In this document: piece by piece, positions 1 to 8,958 of the stretch
How the letters are laid out: every line of letters begins with the position of its first letter
Numbering within the stretch: the stretch's first letter is position 1
Assembly (NCBI RefSeq): GCF_014697585.1
Contig: NZ_JACJSB010000027.1
Span: 1 to 62,872 of the forward strand
Direction of reading: 5' to 3'
Length of the DNA: 62,872 nucleotides
Source: Dolichospermum sp. FACHB-1091
GTDB taxonomy: Bacteria; Cyanobacteriota; Cyanobacteriia; Cyanobacteriales; Nostocaceae
Program-made: the position numbers and the translations under genes
Notes under the pieces: model-generated
Told to the model about the DNA's origin: nothing
Database searches by the model: none
What the model saw: the letters and a program-made list of their open reading frames with translations, nothing else

Positions 1-2
1 AT

Positions 3-242
3 ATCAAACCTTTGTCTAATCTGACTAATTTGACTTTTCTTTACCTTGGGGAAAATCAAATCAGCGATATCAAACCTTTGTCTAATCTGACTAATTTGAC
101 TTCTCTTGACCTTGGAAAAAATAAAATCAGCGATATCAAACCTTTGTCTAATCTGACTAATTTGACTTCTCTTTCCCTTGGGGGAAATCCACTTACCTCT
201 AAACAATGTCCCCTGAAACCAGAGTCTATTTGTAAATTTTAG
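3..242 (+). CDS. leucine-rich-repeat protein, C-terminal part (5' end outside window)
   Basis: The reading frame is open from the left edge, so this is the tail of a longer protein. It contains about three copies of a 22-residue leucine-rich repeat with the core LTNLTxLxLGxNxISDIKPL, ending in a short cap with two cysteines near the C terminus. The internalin-like spacing suggests a protein-protein interaction solenoid. The DNA repeats are about 66 bp and nearly identical, so the array is young or kept homogeneous by recombination. No N-terminal domain is visible, so location and partner are unknown. Confidence 0.75.
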   Translation: MKPLSNLTNLTFLYLGENQISDIKPLSNLTNLTSLDLGKNKISDIKPLSNLTNLTSLSLGGNPLTSKQCPLKPESICKF

Positions 243-344
243 TCCGGTTATATTTTGGTGCGCTATGGACTTACTAACGCACCCTCAAAATACTCAATTT
301 CACTGAATATTACCAGACTAAAAATGTCAACTTGAGCAAAAATC

Positions 345-1028
345 CTATTCTACTAAATCATGTTTGATCGCAAACCTAACCAATTCAGCACGATTACTGG
401 TTTCAGTTTTTCTCAATAAACTACTCACATATTTCTCCACTGTACGCGGACTTAAATGTAAATGATTACCAATTTCCACATTAGAAAAACCATGGGTTAA
501 AAGGTCTAAAACCTCCTTTTCCCTCACAGTTAACGGTGTCAATACTTGAGATATCTGAACCTGAGTAGATACAGAAATATGACCATTCTCTGCCTTTGTA
601 TAAGTTAAATTACGGTTATTATCTTGGTAAATAAAACGACATTGAGATTGGATAATTTGCGATCGCTCTAATAAATTGCGAATAGCAGCGGCTAATTCTT
701 CCAATTCAAAAGGCTTAGGCAGATACAAATCACAACCAGATTGATACCCCAAAATTCGTTCTTGGATTTTAGTTCTCGCTGTTAATAAAATTACAGGTAA
801 TAAGCGAAACGCGGATAATTGACGAACACGACGCACCAACTCATAACCATTCATTAGTGGCATCATAATATCTGTCACTAGCAAATCAGGATGATACTTT
901 TCTAGCGTATTCAAAGCATCAATACCATTATCAGCAGTAATTACATGATAACCGGATAGATCAAGATAATCACTAATGGCTAAACGAGTACCTATGTCGT
1001 CATCTGCGATTAGAATAGTCAAGGGCAT
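345..1028 (-). CDS. two-component response regulator, NarL/FixJ type (Ycf29-like)
   Basis: This is a 227-residue protein with an N-terminal receiver domain and a C-terminal LuxR-type helix-turn-helix. The receiver has the acidic pocket D9-D11, the phosphoacceptor D53 in VTDIMMP, the switch threonine in LLTART and the conserved lysine in LPKPF. The DNA-binding domain lies around residues 160-222 and carries the typical LTVREKEVLDLL and SPRTVEKYVSSLL helices. It should be a phosphorylation-dependent transcription factor. Overall wording resembles the Ycf29 family of cyanobacteria and red plastids, but I assign that only tentatively. No cognate kinase is adjacent. Confidence 0.85.
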   Translation of the reverse strand: MPLTILIADDDIGTRLAISDYLDLSGYHVITADNGIDALNTLEKYHPDLLVTDIMMPLMNGYELVRRVRQLSAFRLLPVILLTARTKIQERILGYQSGCDLYLPKPFELEELAAAIRNLLERSQIIQSQCRFIYQDNNRNLTYTKAENGHISVSTQVQISQVLTPLTVREKEVLDLLTHGFSNVEIGNHLHLSPRTVEKYVSSLLRKTETSNRAELVRFAIKHDLVE

Positions 1029-1436
1029 GGACAGTACACCCCTATAATTTTTTTAACTGAGTAATGTGCCACCATGAGAAATATCAATAGACACAGGCAA
1101 GAATAGTTATCTTATTCTTCATACTCTTCATACTATGATAAAAATACCTGTTAATGTCCCCTTGGTCAAGAATTTATAAAGAAAATCTTAAATTTTTAGA
1201 AATGCTTGACAAAACTTGAATGTTCTGTATGAACTACAATGAACAAAAGGATGTTGCTGATAGCCTAAAGTACGAAACCAAGAAAATATGGCTATACCAT
1301 GGAAGGTATCAAAATCTCAAACTTGGCGGCTTTGCTTCTTTGCGCCTCTGCGCGAAATATACATGATGCAACTCAAATAAAAAAGTTAGTCTAAAAAATT
1401 TTTAGGCTTATTTATGAAAACTTAAGAAGATTGTCA
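1029..1436. other. intergenic region between divergent genes
   Basis: About 400 bases separate the response regulator (minus) from smpB (plus) and should hold both promoters. The only recognisable element is a copy of a phrase common in these genomes, CTTTGCGCCTCTGCGCGAAA, near 1338-1360. Related wording recurs near 27484 and 42715. I see no further gene. Confidence 0.4.
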
Positions 1437-1907
1437 ATGAGTGATAAACAGAGTGAAGGTTACAAAACAATTTGTGATAATCGTCAAGCGCGGTTTCGGT
1501 ATGAAATCCTAGAAACCTATGAAGCGGGAATCGAATTGACGGGAACTGAGGTAAAATCAATTCGTGGAGGTAAAGCCAATCTCCAAGATGGTTATGCTTT
1601 AATTCGTGACGGTGAAGCATGGTTAATTAATGTACATATTTCTCCTTATACTTCCAGCGGTGCATATTTTAATCACGAACCAAGACGAACACGCAAGTTA
1701 CTACTCCATAAGCAAGAACTGCGTAAGCTAATTGGTAAGGTAGAACAGGAGGGTTTAACCCTAGTCCCGTTGAAAATGTACCTCAAACGGGGTTGGGTAA
1801 AGGTAGTTATTGCCCTGGGTAGGGGTAAAAAGCTACATGATAAACGGGAAAGTATTAAACGTCGGGATGATCAACGGAGTATGCAAAGGGCAATGAAGAG
1901 GTTTTAA
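1437..1907 (+). CDS. smpB: SsrA-binding protein SmpB
   Basis: SmpB binds tmRNA (SsrA) and delivers it to stalled ribosomes in trans-translation. The protein shows the OB-fold signature ELTGTEVKSIRGGKANLQD, the central PHEPRRTRKLLLHK-type segment (here NHEPRRTRKLLLHK), and the basic C-terminal tail GRGKKLHDKRESIKRRD that contacts the decoding centre. I chose the ATG at 1437, giving 156 residues, over a TTG two codons upstream. An AAGAAG purine tract lies just before it. No tmRNA gene is seen in this window. Confidence 0.95.
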   Translation: MSDKQSEGYKTICDNRQARFRYEILETYEAGIELTGTEVKSIRGGKANLQDGYALIRDGEAWLINVHISPYTSSGAYFNHEPRRTRKLLLHKQELRKLIGKVEQEGLTLVPLKMYLKRGWVKVVIALGRGKKLHDKRESIKRRDDQRSMQRAMKRF

Positions 1908-2057
1908 AGGACACTCCTGCCGAACTCTCTCTCAGTAAAAAGAGGGAGAAAGACAGATTATAGGTGGGGTGTTTTTTTAGCGGGCAAGATGCCCGCACCA
2001 CAGGCAACTTATGGGTATTTTTTTCAACCAATAAGCTGAAAAATTATTTAAGTATTT

Positions 2058-3485
2058 TTACTTCTTAGAAAGTGTTAAAGGTCGCCAAAAGCTGGCAACT
2101 AAGGCTACAGTAAACCACCAGAGGGTATTGACTTCAGGACGATAGAATACTGTATCAACTAGTCCATGAGATAGTATACCTACAATAACAGCGATCGCCC
2201 CAATTAACCAAAATACTTGAGTATTTTCACTCTGTCTTAATTGTCGTATCTGGGAAAATCCTGTATTAACAGTCACGACTATTAACCACAGAAAACAAGT
2301 AAAACCTAAAAAACCAGTTTCGACGATTGTTTCTAAAAATACAGAATAGGCACTCAAAGCCGTAAAACGAGGTCTTTGATAGAGGGGATAAACATTATTA
2401 AAAGAATTGTGACCCGGTCCAATACCAATAATCGGGCGATCGCGGATCATTTGAAATACGGAATCCCAGACATTTTTGCGAAAGTTATTACTACTATCTT
2501 TTCTGTCAGCGAATATACTGATAACTCGTTCCCGAAAAGGTTCAACAAAGATCATTCCTATTGCTAATATCCCAACCACACTCCCCAGGAATATTGGTAA
2601 GGACCAATTCCGCCATATTAACATCATCTGGGGTGATATTTTTATACCCCATAAATTCTCAACGGTGGAGTCACCAAAAACAAAAATCAGTAATATTGTA
2701 ACCGTCAATAATCCCACCAATAAACCAATCCAGCCCCCCCGACTAAAGGTAAGAATTAGAGTTACACTATTGACAATAAACATCGTTAGTGCTAAACTCT
2801 TTCTTATCCAACCTGGCCAGGCAAAAATAGCGACAAAGCTGAAAATTACAGCCGGTAAAAGATATCCTGCCAGTAAATTAGGATTACCCAAATAACTGTA
2901 AACTCTGGTAGTCTTAGCTAAGGGAGATTCTGGGTCAACCCAAGTAGCTAAAGCCTTCGCACCAAAAAACCATTGTCGTATTCCATAGACACTGACAATG
3001 AGGGATATGTGCAAATAAAGGGTAATCAACCATGAGCGAAACCGAGGTATTCTTAATACTCTAGCACAGAGGGCAAATAACAACAAATAAAGAGTTAAGG
3101 TTTGTAAATCACTCAAAGCGGCCTTTTTTACTGGTGATAAAGCTGTAGCTACCGCAGCAATACCCCAATATAACAATACTAGCAGATGAATGGGAGTGAA
3201 GGAAGCAGCATTGGCCGATGTAACTTCTTCAGATAAAGTTAACAGCAACCATAAACCAACACAAGCCAGTAGTAATAAACCGATTAAAGTGCTAGAAACA
3301 AAGGGTGTAAGAGTATAAATGATGCTAAGTAAGCCCACAGCAATCATATCTCCCCACTGGATGAGAATACTACTTTGTCGCCAAGAAAGCAACGACCCCA
3401 CCAGCAAACGATGTAGGTAACTGCTAGACAGATATTCTTTAAGTGGTAAGGAAGATAAAGTCAATCTTTCCCAGACTAAATTCAT
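2058..3485 (-). CDS. ictB: IctB, O-antigen-ligase-like polytopic membrane protein
   Basis: This is a 475-residue protein with about ten to twelve hydrophobic segments and a large hydrophilic loop around residues 310-370 (ERVISIFADRKDSSNNFRKNVW). It belongs to the Wzy/O-antigen ligase superfamily. The N-terminal wording, including LSSSYLHRLLVGSLLSWRQSS, is characteristic of cyanobacterial IctB, which was named as a putative inorganic-carbon transporter. The fold suggests glycan polymerisation or ligation instead, so the biochemical role is uncertain. It stands alone, with no CO2-concentrating genes beside it. Confidence 0.85.
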   Translation of the reverse strand: MNLVWERLTLSSLPLKEYLSSSYLHRLLVGSLLSWRQSSILIQWGDMIAVGLLSIIYTLTPFVSSTLIGLLLLACVGLWLLLTLSEEVTSANAASFTPIHLLVLLYWGIAAVATALSPVKKAALSDLQTLTLYLLLFALCARVLRIPRFRSWLITLYLHISLIVSVYGIRQWFFGAKALATWVDPESPLAKTTRVYSYLGNPNLLAGYLLPAVIFSFVAIFAWPGWIRKSLALTMFIVNSVTLILTFSRGGWIGLLVGLLTVTILLIFVFGDSTVENLWGIKISPQMMLIWRNWSLPIFLGSVVGILAIGMIFVEPFRERVISIFADRKDSSNNFRKNVWDSVFQMIRDRPIIGIGPGHNSFNNVYPLYQRPRFTALSAYSVFLETIVETGFLGFTCFLWLIVVTVNTGFSQIRQLRQSENTQVFWLIGAIAVIVGILSHGLVDTVFYRPEVNTLWWFTVALVASFWRPLTLSKK

Positions 3486-3571
3486 GAAGAAAAAATAGAG
3501 AATTGAATTAGATAGAGTTTTCTACCCCAACTCATTGTATACTAATCAATTTGAAAAATTTTTGTCATTGT

Positions 3572-5614
3572 TTACGGAGAAACCTGCCAAAGTTTAATTA
3601 AGTTATCTTCACTACCACTAACTAAAAATTTACTGTCAGCACTAAAGGACAAAGAAGTAATACTATTATTATGTACTGTCTGCGTAGTTATTTCCTCCCC
3701 TGTGGACACATTCCATAGCTTAATAGTGTGATAGCTTTTCTCATTTAAGGTATTCCGTCCAGCACTGGCTAAAATTTTACCATTGGGACTAAAAGCAATA
3801 GTGTTAATATTATTACCGGCTAACCTGATAGTCCAAATTGGTGTTAAAGTTTGTAAGTTCCATAATTTCAGAGTGCGATCGCGGCTAGAACTTGCTAAAA
3901 TTTTACCATCGGGACTAAAAGCCACAGCTATGACCGTTTGTGAACTAGTAGTTAAAGTCTGAATTGGTTGTTGTTGATGAATATTCCATAATTTTATAGT
4001 TTTATCAAAACTACCACTTGCCAAAGTTACACCATTGGGACTAATATCTACAGAACGTACCCAAGATTTATGAGCGGTTAAAGTGCGAATTAACTCACCT
4101 GTGATTAAATCCCAGACCTTGATAGTTTGATCATCACTAGCACTAACTAAAGTTTTTCCATCAGCAGTAATAGCTAAACTATGAATTGCATCAGTATGAT
4201 CAGTTAAAGTGTGAATTAATTGATTTGTTTGTAAATTCCAAATTTTGATAGTTTGATCATCACTACCACTAACTAAAATTTTACCATCAGCAGAGATAGC
4301 TAATGCGTTGACATTTTGGGAATGTCCTTCCAGACTAGTAATTTCTTTACCGGTGATCACATCCCATAATTTCAGATTACCATAACATTTAGTATTATCA
4401 TTTTCCTGACAATCACCACCGCTAATAATCAGTTTACCATCTGGATTCATCACCACAGATAAAACCTTACTTTTATGTCCAGAAAAAGTATTTACCAAAG
4501 ACAAATATTTTTCAGTTTTCTGGTGTTGATTCAAATTAAAAGAAAAATCAGAGTTTAACTTACGAAATTCTCGATAACAAAACTCTCCCAAAGTGAAAAA
4601 AATAATTAACCCAAACAGAAAAATCAAATTTCGCAATAAAAATTTTTTCGTGTAATTTATCTGAGAATACTTACTAGGTAATTTCTTAATTTTACTATTT
4701 GCTTCTGGGAGCATAAGAGTATGTTTTTTCATCAAATCTCCCATGACTTCATCAACAGATTGATAGCGATATTGTATTTCTTTTTGTAGTAGCTTATCCA
4801 TGATTTCTACTAATTCTTTAGTTAGAGAAGAGCGTAAATAATGCTGCCAATTTCCTACCCAACTATAGCCATATTCCATCCATAATTTAAAAGGAGAAAT
4901 CCCCGTTAGTAAATGAAAACAAGTAGCACCTAAACTAAATAAATCGCTGGCGGGATATGCTTTTCCGTCTCTAATTTGTTCAATGGGAGAATAGCCATGG
5001 GAACCAATAGAAGTACCATTTTTTCGCTGTACTCTGGCTGTCAAATCTTTAGAAGAACCAAAATCAATTAGTGTCAATCTTCCATCACATTGACGACGAA
5101 TAATATTTTCTGGTTTAATATCACGATGAATTACCCCATGTTGATGTACAAATTTAATAACTGGTAATAAATCTAATAAAATAGACTGAATATCCCAGTC
5201 TCTATAAACCTTTCGGGAATTTAATTCATCTAGTAGATTTTGACCATCAATAAATTGCTGAACTAAATATAAACAATTATTCTGTTCAAAATAAGCTATT
5301 AAAGTTGGGATTTGCGGGTGTTCTCCTAATTGTTGTAATCGCTTTGCTTCCTCTGAAAATAACTGAATTGCTTTTTTTTGTGACCAAGTACCTTGAAATT
5401 TTGGAGCTAATTGTTTAATTACACATAATTCGTTTAACTTATCAATATCTTCAGCGATATAAGTTCTTCCAAACCCCCCCTCATTAGAAAGTAACCGGGT
5501 AACACGAAACCGATTTCTCAAAAGTGTTACTAGAGGAGTTTGACAATTTTGACAAAGTTGATAATTATCTGGATTTTGGGGATTTAAACAGTCAGGATTT
5601 AGACAGCAGATCAT
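3572..5614 (-). CDS. serine/threonine protein kinase with C-terminal WD40 propeller
   Basis: This is a 680-residue Hanks-type kinase. The N terminus has a small zinc-ribbon-like Cys cluster (C3, C4, C9, C21, C24). The kinase domain follows with glycine loop NEGGFGRTY, catalytic lysine K67, an intact HRDIKPENII loop and an intact DFG (LIDFGSSKD), so it should be active. A single membrane segment lies near residues 326-346. The last 300 residues form about seven WD40 repeats with GH and WD motifs, probably a protein-binding propeller. The architecture is common in filamentous cyanobacteria. The second zinc-ribbon kinase at 36083-37723 makes an instructive contrast because it lacks the DFG aspartate. 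Confidence 0.92.
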   Translation of the reverse strand: MICCLNPDCLNPQNPDNYQLCQNCQTPLVTLLRNRFRVTRLLSNEGGFGRTYIAEDIDKLNELCVIKQLAPKFQGTWSQKKAIQLFSEEAKRLQQLGEHPQIPTLIAYFEQNNCLYLVQQFIDGQNLLDELNSRKVYRDWDIQSILLDLLPVIKFVHQHGVIHRDIKPENIIRRQCDGRLTLIDFGSSKDLTARVQRKNGTSIGSHGYSPIEQIRDGKAYPASDLFSLGATCFHLLTGISPFKLWMEYGYSWVGNWQHYLRSSLTKELVEIMDKLLQKEIQYRYQSVDEVMGDLMKKHTLMLPEANSKIKKLPSKYSQINYTKKFLLRNLIFLFGLIIFFTLGEFCYREFRKLNSDFSFNLNQHQKTEKYLSLVNTFSGHKSKVLSVVMNPDGKLIISGGDCQENDNTKCYGNLKLWDVITGKEITSLEGHSQNVNALAISADGKILVSGSDDQTIKIWNLQTNQLIHTLTDHTDAIHSLAITADGKTLVSASDDQTIKVWDLITGELIRTLTAHKSWVRSVDISPNGVTLASGSFDKTIKLWNIHQQQPIQTLTTSSQTVIAVAFSPDGKILASSSRDRTLKLWNLQTLTPIWTIRLAGNNINTIAFSPNGKILASAGRNTLNEKSYHTIKLWNVSTGEEITTQTVHNNSITSLSFSADSKFLVSGSEDNLIKLWQVSP

Positions 5615-5840
5615 AATTTCTATAGCGCATCTGCATGATAAAATATATATAGTCTAATAATATATATAAATCGAGATTGAATAGTAGCAATTAGTAATTT
5701 ACGTAACTTGAAAATGTAGAATTTACCTTTCTCAAATATAGAAAAGAACAAAGGATGTATTTTGGTCAATTTCCCCAATTCTATATCAACTCAAAGAAAA
5801 AATAACGGCATTTTGCCATTTATTTATTATCTTTATCAAG

Positions 5841-5869
5841 ATACCCGACTTCTTTAAGAAATCGGGTAT
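5841..5869. terminator. palindromic hairpin, CCCGACTTCTTTAAGAAATCGGG family
   Basis: A near-perfect inverted repeat, ATACCCGACTTC...GAAATCGGGTAT, forms a stem of 11-12 base pairs. Relatives of the same palindrome occur at 19535-19563, 49891-49921 and 61075-61103. There is no long T-run here, so its role as a terminator is an inference from the other copies. It lies in the 337-base gap before the secreted-protein gene. Confidence 0.55.
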
Positions 5870-5951
5870 GTGAAATTCTTGACTTTCAATACTTATGATA
5901 TACTGTCTATATATTCTCACGTCAAATTATCATAACCGGATATTTAAAATC

Positions 5952-6407
5952 ATGTACAGACAAATTAAGAAATTAGTGGCGTTACTTCTGACAGGTACAA
6001 TGGTGACTTTATTCCCACAGGTAAGTCTAGCAGCACCAAAAGGTTTTCAGTCCCCTAGTGGTAATATTTTTTGTGAATTAATACCAGGAGTACCAGGAGA
6101 AATAAATATTTTACGCTGTGAAATCAGTAGTTCACTAAAACCCAAACCTCCTCAACCCTACCCTGGATATTGTGAATTTGAGTGGGGACAAGGTTTTTTA
6201 TTACCTGGGAGGGGTAGACCAGAAATTTTGTGTATTAGTGATACTATTGCTGATAAAAATAAACCTGTTTTAAACTATGGAAGTAATTGGAATGAAGATG
6301 GTTTTAAGTGTGTATCTCAAAAAATCGGTTTAACTTGTACTAAGAGTGATGGTATTGGTTTTTTTCTCAGTCGGGAAAAATGGTACGTATTTGGACTTTC
6401 TCGATAA
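5952..6407 (+). CDS. small secreted cysteine-containing protein (DUF6636-like)
   Basis: This is a 151-residue protein with a clear Sec signal peptide (KKLVALLLTGTMVTLFPQVSLAA) and probable cleavage after SLAA. The mature part starts with FQSPSGNIFC and contains six cysteines, suggesting disulfides outside the cytoplasm. The FQSPSGNIxC opening resembles the DUF6636 family, whose function is unknown. I chose the ATG at 5952 because an upstream in-frame ATG at 5895 would put unlikely residues ahead of the signal peptide. It precedes the BlaI/M56 pair by 56 bases on the same strand, but a functional link is not evident. Confidence 0.75.
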   Translation: MYRQIKKLVALLLTGTMVTLFPQVSLAAPKGFQSPSGNIFCELIPGVPGEINILRCEISSSLKPKPPQPYPGYCEFEWGQGFLLPGRGRPEILCISDTIADKNKPVLNYGSNWNEDGFKCVSQKIGLTCTKSDGIGFFLSREKWYVFGLSR

Positions 6408-6463
6408 TTGCTGTATTTTAAATAAAATAGAGAAAACATCTAACATTATCCAAAATTGTCAAC

Positions 6464-6883
6464 ATGGCTCCCTTACCCGATTATCGCCCCAAACAATTAT
6501 CAGTAGGTCCACTAGAAGCAGAAATTCTCGGTATCGTGTGGGAACTAGGTTCAGCAACAGTTAAAGATGTGCATGATCGCATTTTAGCAGATCCAGATCG
6601 TGAATTGGCTTATACCTCAGTCACTACAGTTCTCCGTCGTCTCACGGAAAAAGGCTGGTTAGCTTGTGATAAACAAGGAAAAGCCTTTTATTGGAGGCCA
6701 TTGTTAACTAAACAACAAGCAGAGGTGATTAAAGCCCATGATCAATTACAGCGATTTTTAGCAGTAGGAAATCCTGATATAATTGCCGCATTTGCTGATA
6801 GTCTAGATCAAGTTGCTACTGACCAGATAGAAGCGATCGCAAAACGCATTCAAGCCGCACGGGAAGCCAGAGGAGAAAAGTAA
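6464..6883 (+). CDS. BlaI/MecI/CopY-family transcriptional repressor
   Basis: This 139-residue protein has the winged-helix layout of BlaI/MecI repressors: LEAEILGIVWELGSATVKDVHDRI, then the recognition helix in LAYTSVTTVLRRLTEKGWL, then a C-terminal dimerisation helix. Such repressors are typically inactivated by cleavage or signalling from a partner M56 metalloprotease. The next gene is exactly such a protease, starting four bases after this stop, so the two are an operon. No beta-lactamase gene is nearby, so the regulon is unknown. Confidence 0.88.
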   Translation: MAPLPDYRPKQLSVGPLEAEILGIVWELGSATVKDVHDRILADPDRELAYTSVTTVLRRLTEKGWLACDKQGKAFYWRPLLTKQQAEVIKAHDQLQRFLAVGNPDIIAAFADSLDQVATDQIEAIAKRIQAAREARGEK

Positions 6884-6887
6884 TATT

Positions 6888-7721
6888 ATGCACTTACTCA
6901 TGATTATCACCGCTGTTACCGTTGCTTACTGGTTAAGATCCTCTGGTAATATACCCCAAGGTAATTGGCATTTAAGATGGCAAAAAACCCTATTTTTATT
7001 CCTCTTTCCTCCTTTACTGATATTCATGACAGTTACCGCTGTAGTCTGCATGGGTACACAGGGGAAAATGGGTGGAATGTATACCAATCCTTTTAGTTAT
7101 ATCCTAGCATTAATTTTTCTGGGATTTTTTAACATCTTAGGCCTTAAACTTGTTTTGAGTGGCTGGAAGGCAATTAAATCCGCTCGTGAATGTCCCCAAG
7201 TGAATCTGAATGGTAAACAGATCCGAATCCTACAAACAGGGGCTTTATTTGCGGGACAAATTGGTTTTTGGCAACCGGAGTTAGTCGTCAGTAAGGGATT
7301 ACTAGAAACCCTTTCCCCACTCCATCTAGAAAGCGTTTTAGCCCACGAACAAGGGCATTATCAATATAGGGATACGTTCTGGTTCTTTTGGCTGGGTTGG
7401 ATGCGTTCTTGTACCGCCTGGTTGCCCAATACAGAACCTTTATGGCAAGAGTTGTTAGTTTTGCGTGAGTTACGGGCTGATAGTTACGCCGCATCTCAAG
7501 TAGATCCGTTAGTATTGGCAGAATCCTTGTTATTGGTCGTCAGTAATAACCCAATCACGTCCGATGTATGCTGTGCCGCTTTGGGTGCTTGCGATCGCTT
7601 AGAACAAAGAATTGAGGCTTTATTAACACCTACTGAACCAAGATCAGAAACGCAATTGCAATCTTTGCATATTTTTCTATTAGCTTTTTTACCCTTACTG
7701 ACAGTTGTATTTCATAATTAA
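6888..7721 (+). CDS. M56-family (BlaR1/MecR1-type) membrane metallopeptidase
   Basis: This is a 277-residue integral membrane protein. The HExxH zinc site is present as AHEQGHYQYRD, followed by a glutamate-rich segment (VLRELRADSYA) that supplies the third ligand, as in M56 peptidases. Membrane segments are visible around residues 30-50, 75-100 and the C terminus. It lacks the extracellular penicillin-binding sensor of BlaR1, as is usual for short cyanobacterial M56 members. With the adjacent BlaI-type repressor it forms a signal-responsive proteolysis unit whose inducer is unknown. Confidence 0.88.
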   Translation: MHLLMIITAVTVAYWLRSSGNIPQGNWHLRWQKTLFLFLFPPLLIFMTVTAVVCMGTQGKMGGMYTNPFSYILALIFLGFFNILGLKLVLSGWKAIKSARECPQVNLNGKQIRILQTGALFAGQIGFWQPELVVSKGLLETLSPLHLESVLAHEQGHYQYRDTFWFFWLGWMRSCTAWLPNTEPLWQELLVLRELRADSYAASQVDPLVLAESLLLVVSNNPITSDVCCAALGACDRLEQRIEALLTPTEPRSETQLQSLHIFLLAFLPLLTVVFHN

Positions 7722-7874
7722 ATTGGCGTTGGTGGGTGAATGCAAGTATGAATTTGTCTCACCCAGAGCCGCAAAGAGGAAGAGTTTGAGAAATAGAATT
7801 TTTAACTTTCATCTATCATCTATTTTGCTACAAATCATGGTAATTTTGGTAAAAGTATACCCAGTGTCAATTCC

Positions 7875-8702
7875 ATGAGTAAAAATCTCTCTCAGTCCAG
7901 TTTGCCAATCAAAAGAAGAAAAATACTAGTGTTAATAACTACAGCACTAGCTACTTTACTACTAGCAATTGGCTTACCAACTGTTACTCCTTCCCCTGTT
8001 GCAGCACAATCCAATACCAGCTTACTGGTATCCGCTGCGGCTAGTTTAAAAGAGGCACTGGAAGAAATTAAACCTCTTTACCAACAAAGCCAACCAAAGG
8101 TCAATATTAGTTATAATTTCGGATCTTCTGGGGCATTACAGCAACAAATTGAACAAGGTGCGCCTGCGGATATTTTCATATCTGCGGCTAAAAAACAAGT
8201 AGATGCTTTAGAACAAAAAGGACTTGTGGTTGCTGGTACAAGGAATATTATCGGTAAAAATCGGCTAGTTTTAGTCGTACCTAAAAATGCTATTGGTATC
8301 ACCAGTTTCTACAATCTTAAAGATACCAAAGTCAAAAAAATCGCCATTGGTGAACCGAGAAGCGTACCCGCAGGACAATACGCACAACAAGTATTAGAAA
8401 AATTGAAAATTTGGACAGAAGTTAAATCAAAACTGGTATTTGCTAATAACGTGCGTCAAGTTTTAGCATCTGTAGAAAGTGGTAATGCTGATGCAGGTTT
8501 AGTATATATAACTGATGCCAAAATCTCTAATCAGGTAAAAATTGTAGTTACAGCAGATGAAAAATACCACTCTGCCATTATTTACCCATTAGTAGTTATT
8601 AAACGCAGTAAAAATGTTGATGCTGCTAAAGAATTTTCCCAATTTTTATCTGGTGACAAATCTAAGGCTGTCTTCAAGAAATATGGGTTCATTCTGCCTT
8701 AG
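7875..8702 (+). CDS. modA: molybdate ABC transporter periplasmic binding protein ModA
   Basis: This is a 275-residue type II periplasmic binding protein with an N-terminal signal sequence that ends near SPVAAQ. The ModA hallmarks are VSAAASLKEALEEI at the start of the mature chain, NFGSSGALQQQIEQGAPADIFISA around the oxyanion site, and GLVYITDA near the hinge. It binds molybdate or tungstate for uptake. No modB or modC permease/ATPase gene follows within this window, so the subunits must be encoded elsewhere. The gene ends just ahead of an inverted-repeat element (8711-8760). Confidence 0.93.
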   Translation: MSKNLSQSSLPIKRRKILVLITTALATLLLAIGLPTVTPSPVAAQSNTSLLVSAAASLKEALEEIKPLYQQSQPKVNISYNFGSSGALQQQIEQGAPADIFISAAKKQVDALEQKGLVVAGTRNIIGKNRLVLVVPKNAIGITSFYNLKDTKVKKIAIGEPRSVPAGQYAQQVLEKLKIWTEVKSKLVFANNVRQVLASVESGNADAGLVYITDAKISNQVKIVVTADEKYHSAIIYPLVVIKRSKNVDAAKEFSQFLSGDKSKAVFKKYGFILP

Positions 8703-8710
8703 TAATTAAT

Positions 8711-8760
8711 TTATCAGAAAACGCCATAATACCCCATCCCTCTACAGGATAGGGGTGTAA
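8711..8760. repeat. dispersed repeat, copy 1 (copy 2 inverted at 24408-24458)
   Basis: The stretch TTATCAGAAAACGCC followed by CCCCATCCCTCTACAGGAT is repeated on the opposite strand upstream of hetR with only a few differences. Within it, CCCCATCC and GGATAGGGG can pair into a hairpin. Immediately downstream of modA it may act as a terminator, but its presence at two unrelated loci marks it as a dispersed repeat. Confidence 0.7.
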
Positions 8761-8958
8761 AGGCTTGATCCAATACCATAAATCCCTCCTTTGCGGTACA
8801 GGATTTAGAATCTTTGAGTGGTAATTATCAGACCATCATCTGTAATTAATGTTAAAAATAACTGGAGGCTGGGTGCTGCGACAGCGCGAGCAACCCAACC
8901 AAATCCTAAAATTGTTGGGTAACATAGGTTAACCCAAACTATAGATCTTAATTAAGAA

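Noticed and set aside
3572-5614. The WD40 kinase as part of the diversified cluster
   Set aside because: It shares the Cys ribbon and kinase fold but has no lectin-fold domain or variable region, and lies 30 kb away.
7875-8702. A modABC operon
   Set aside because: Only modA is present. Downstream is a repeat and then the convergent stress block.
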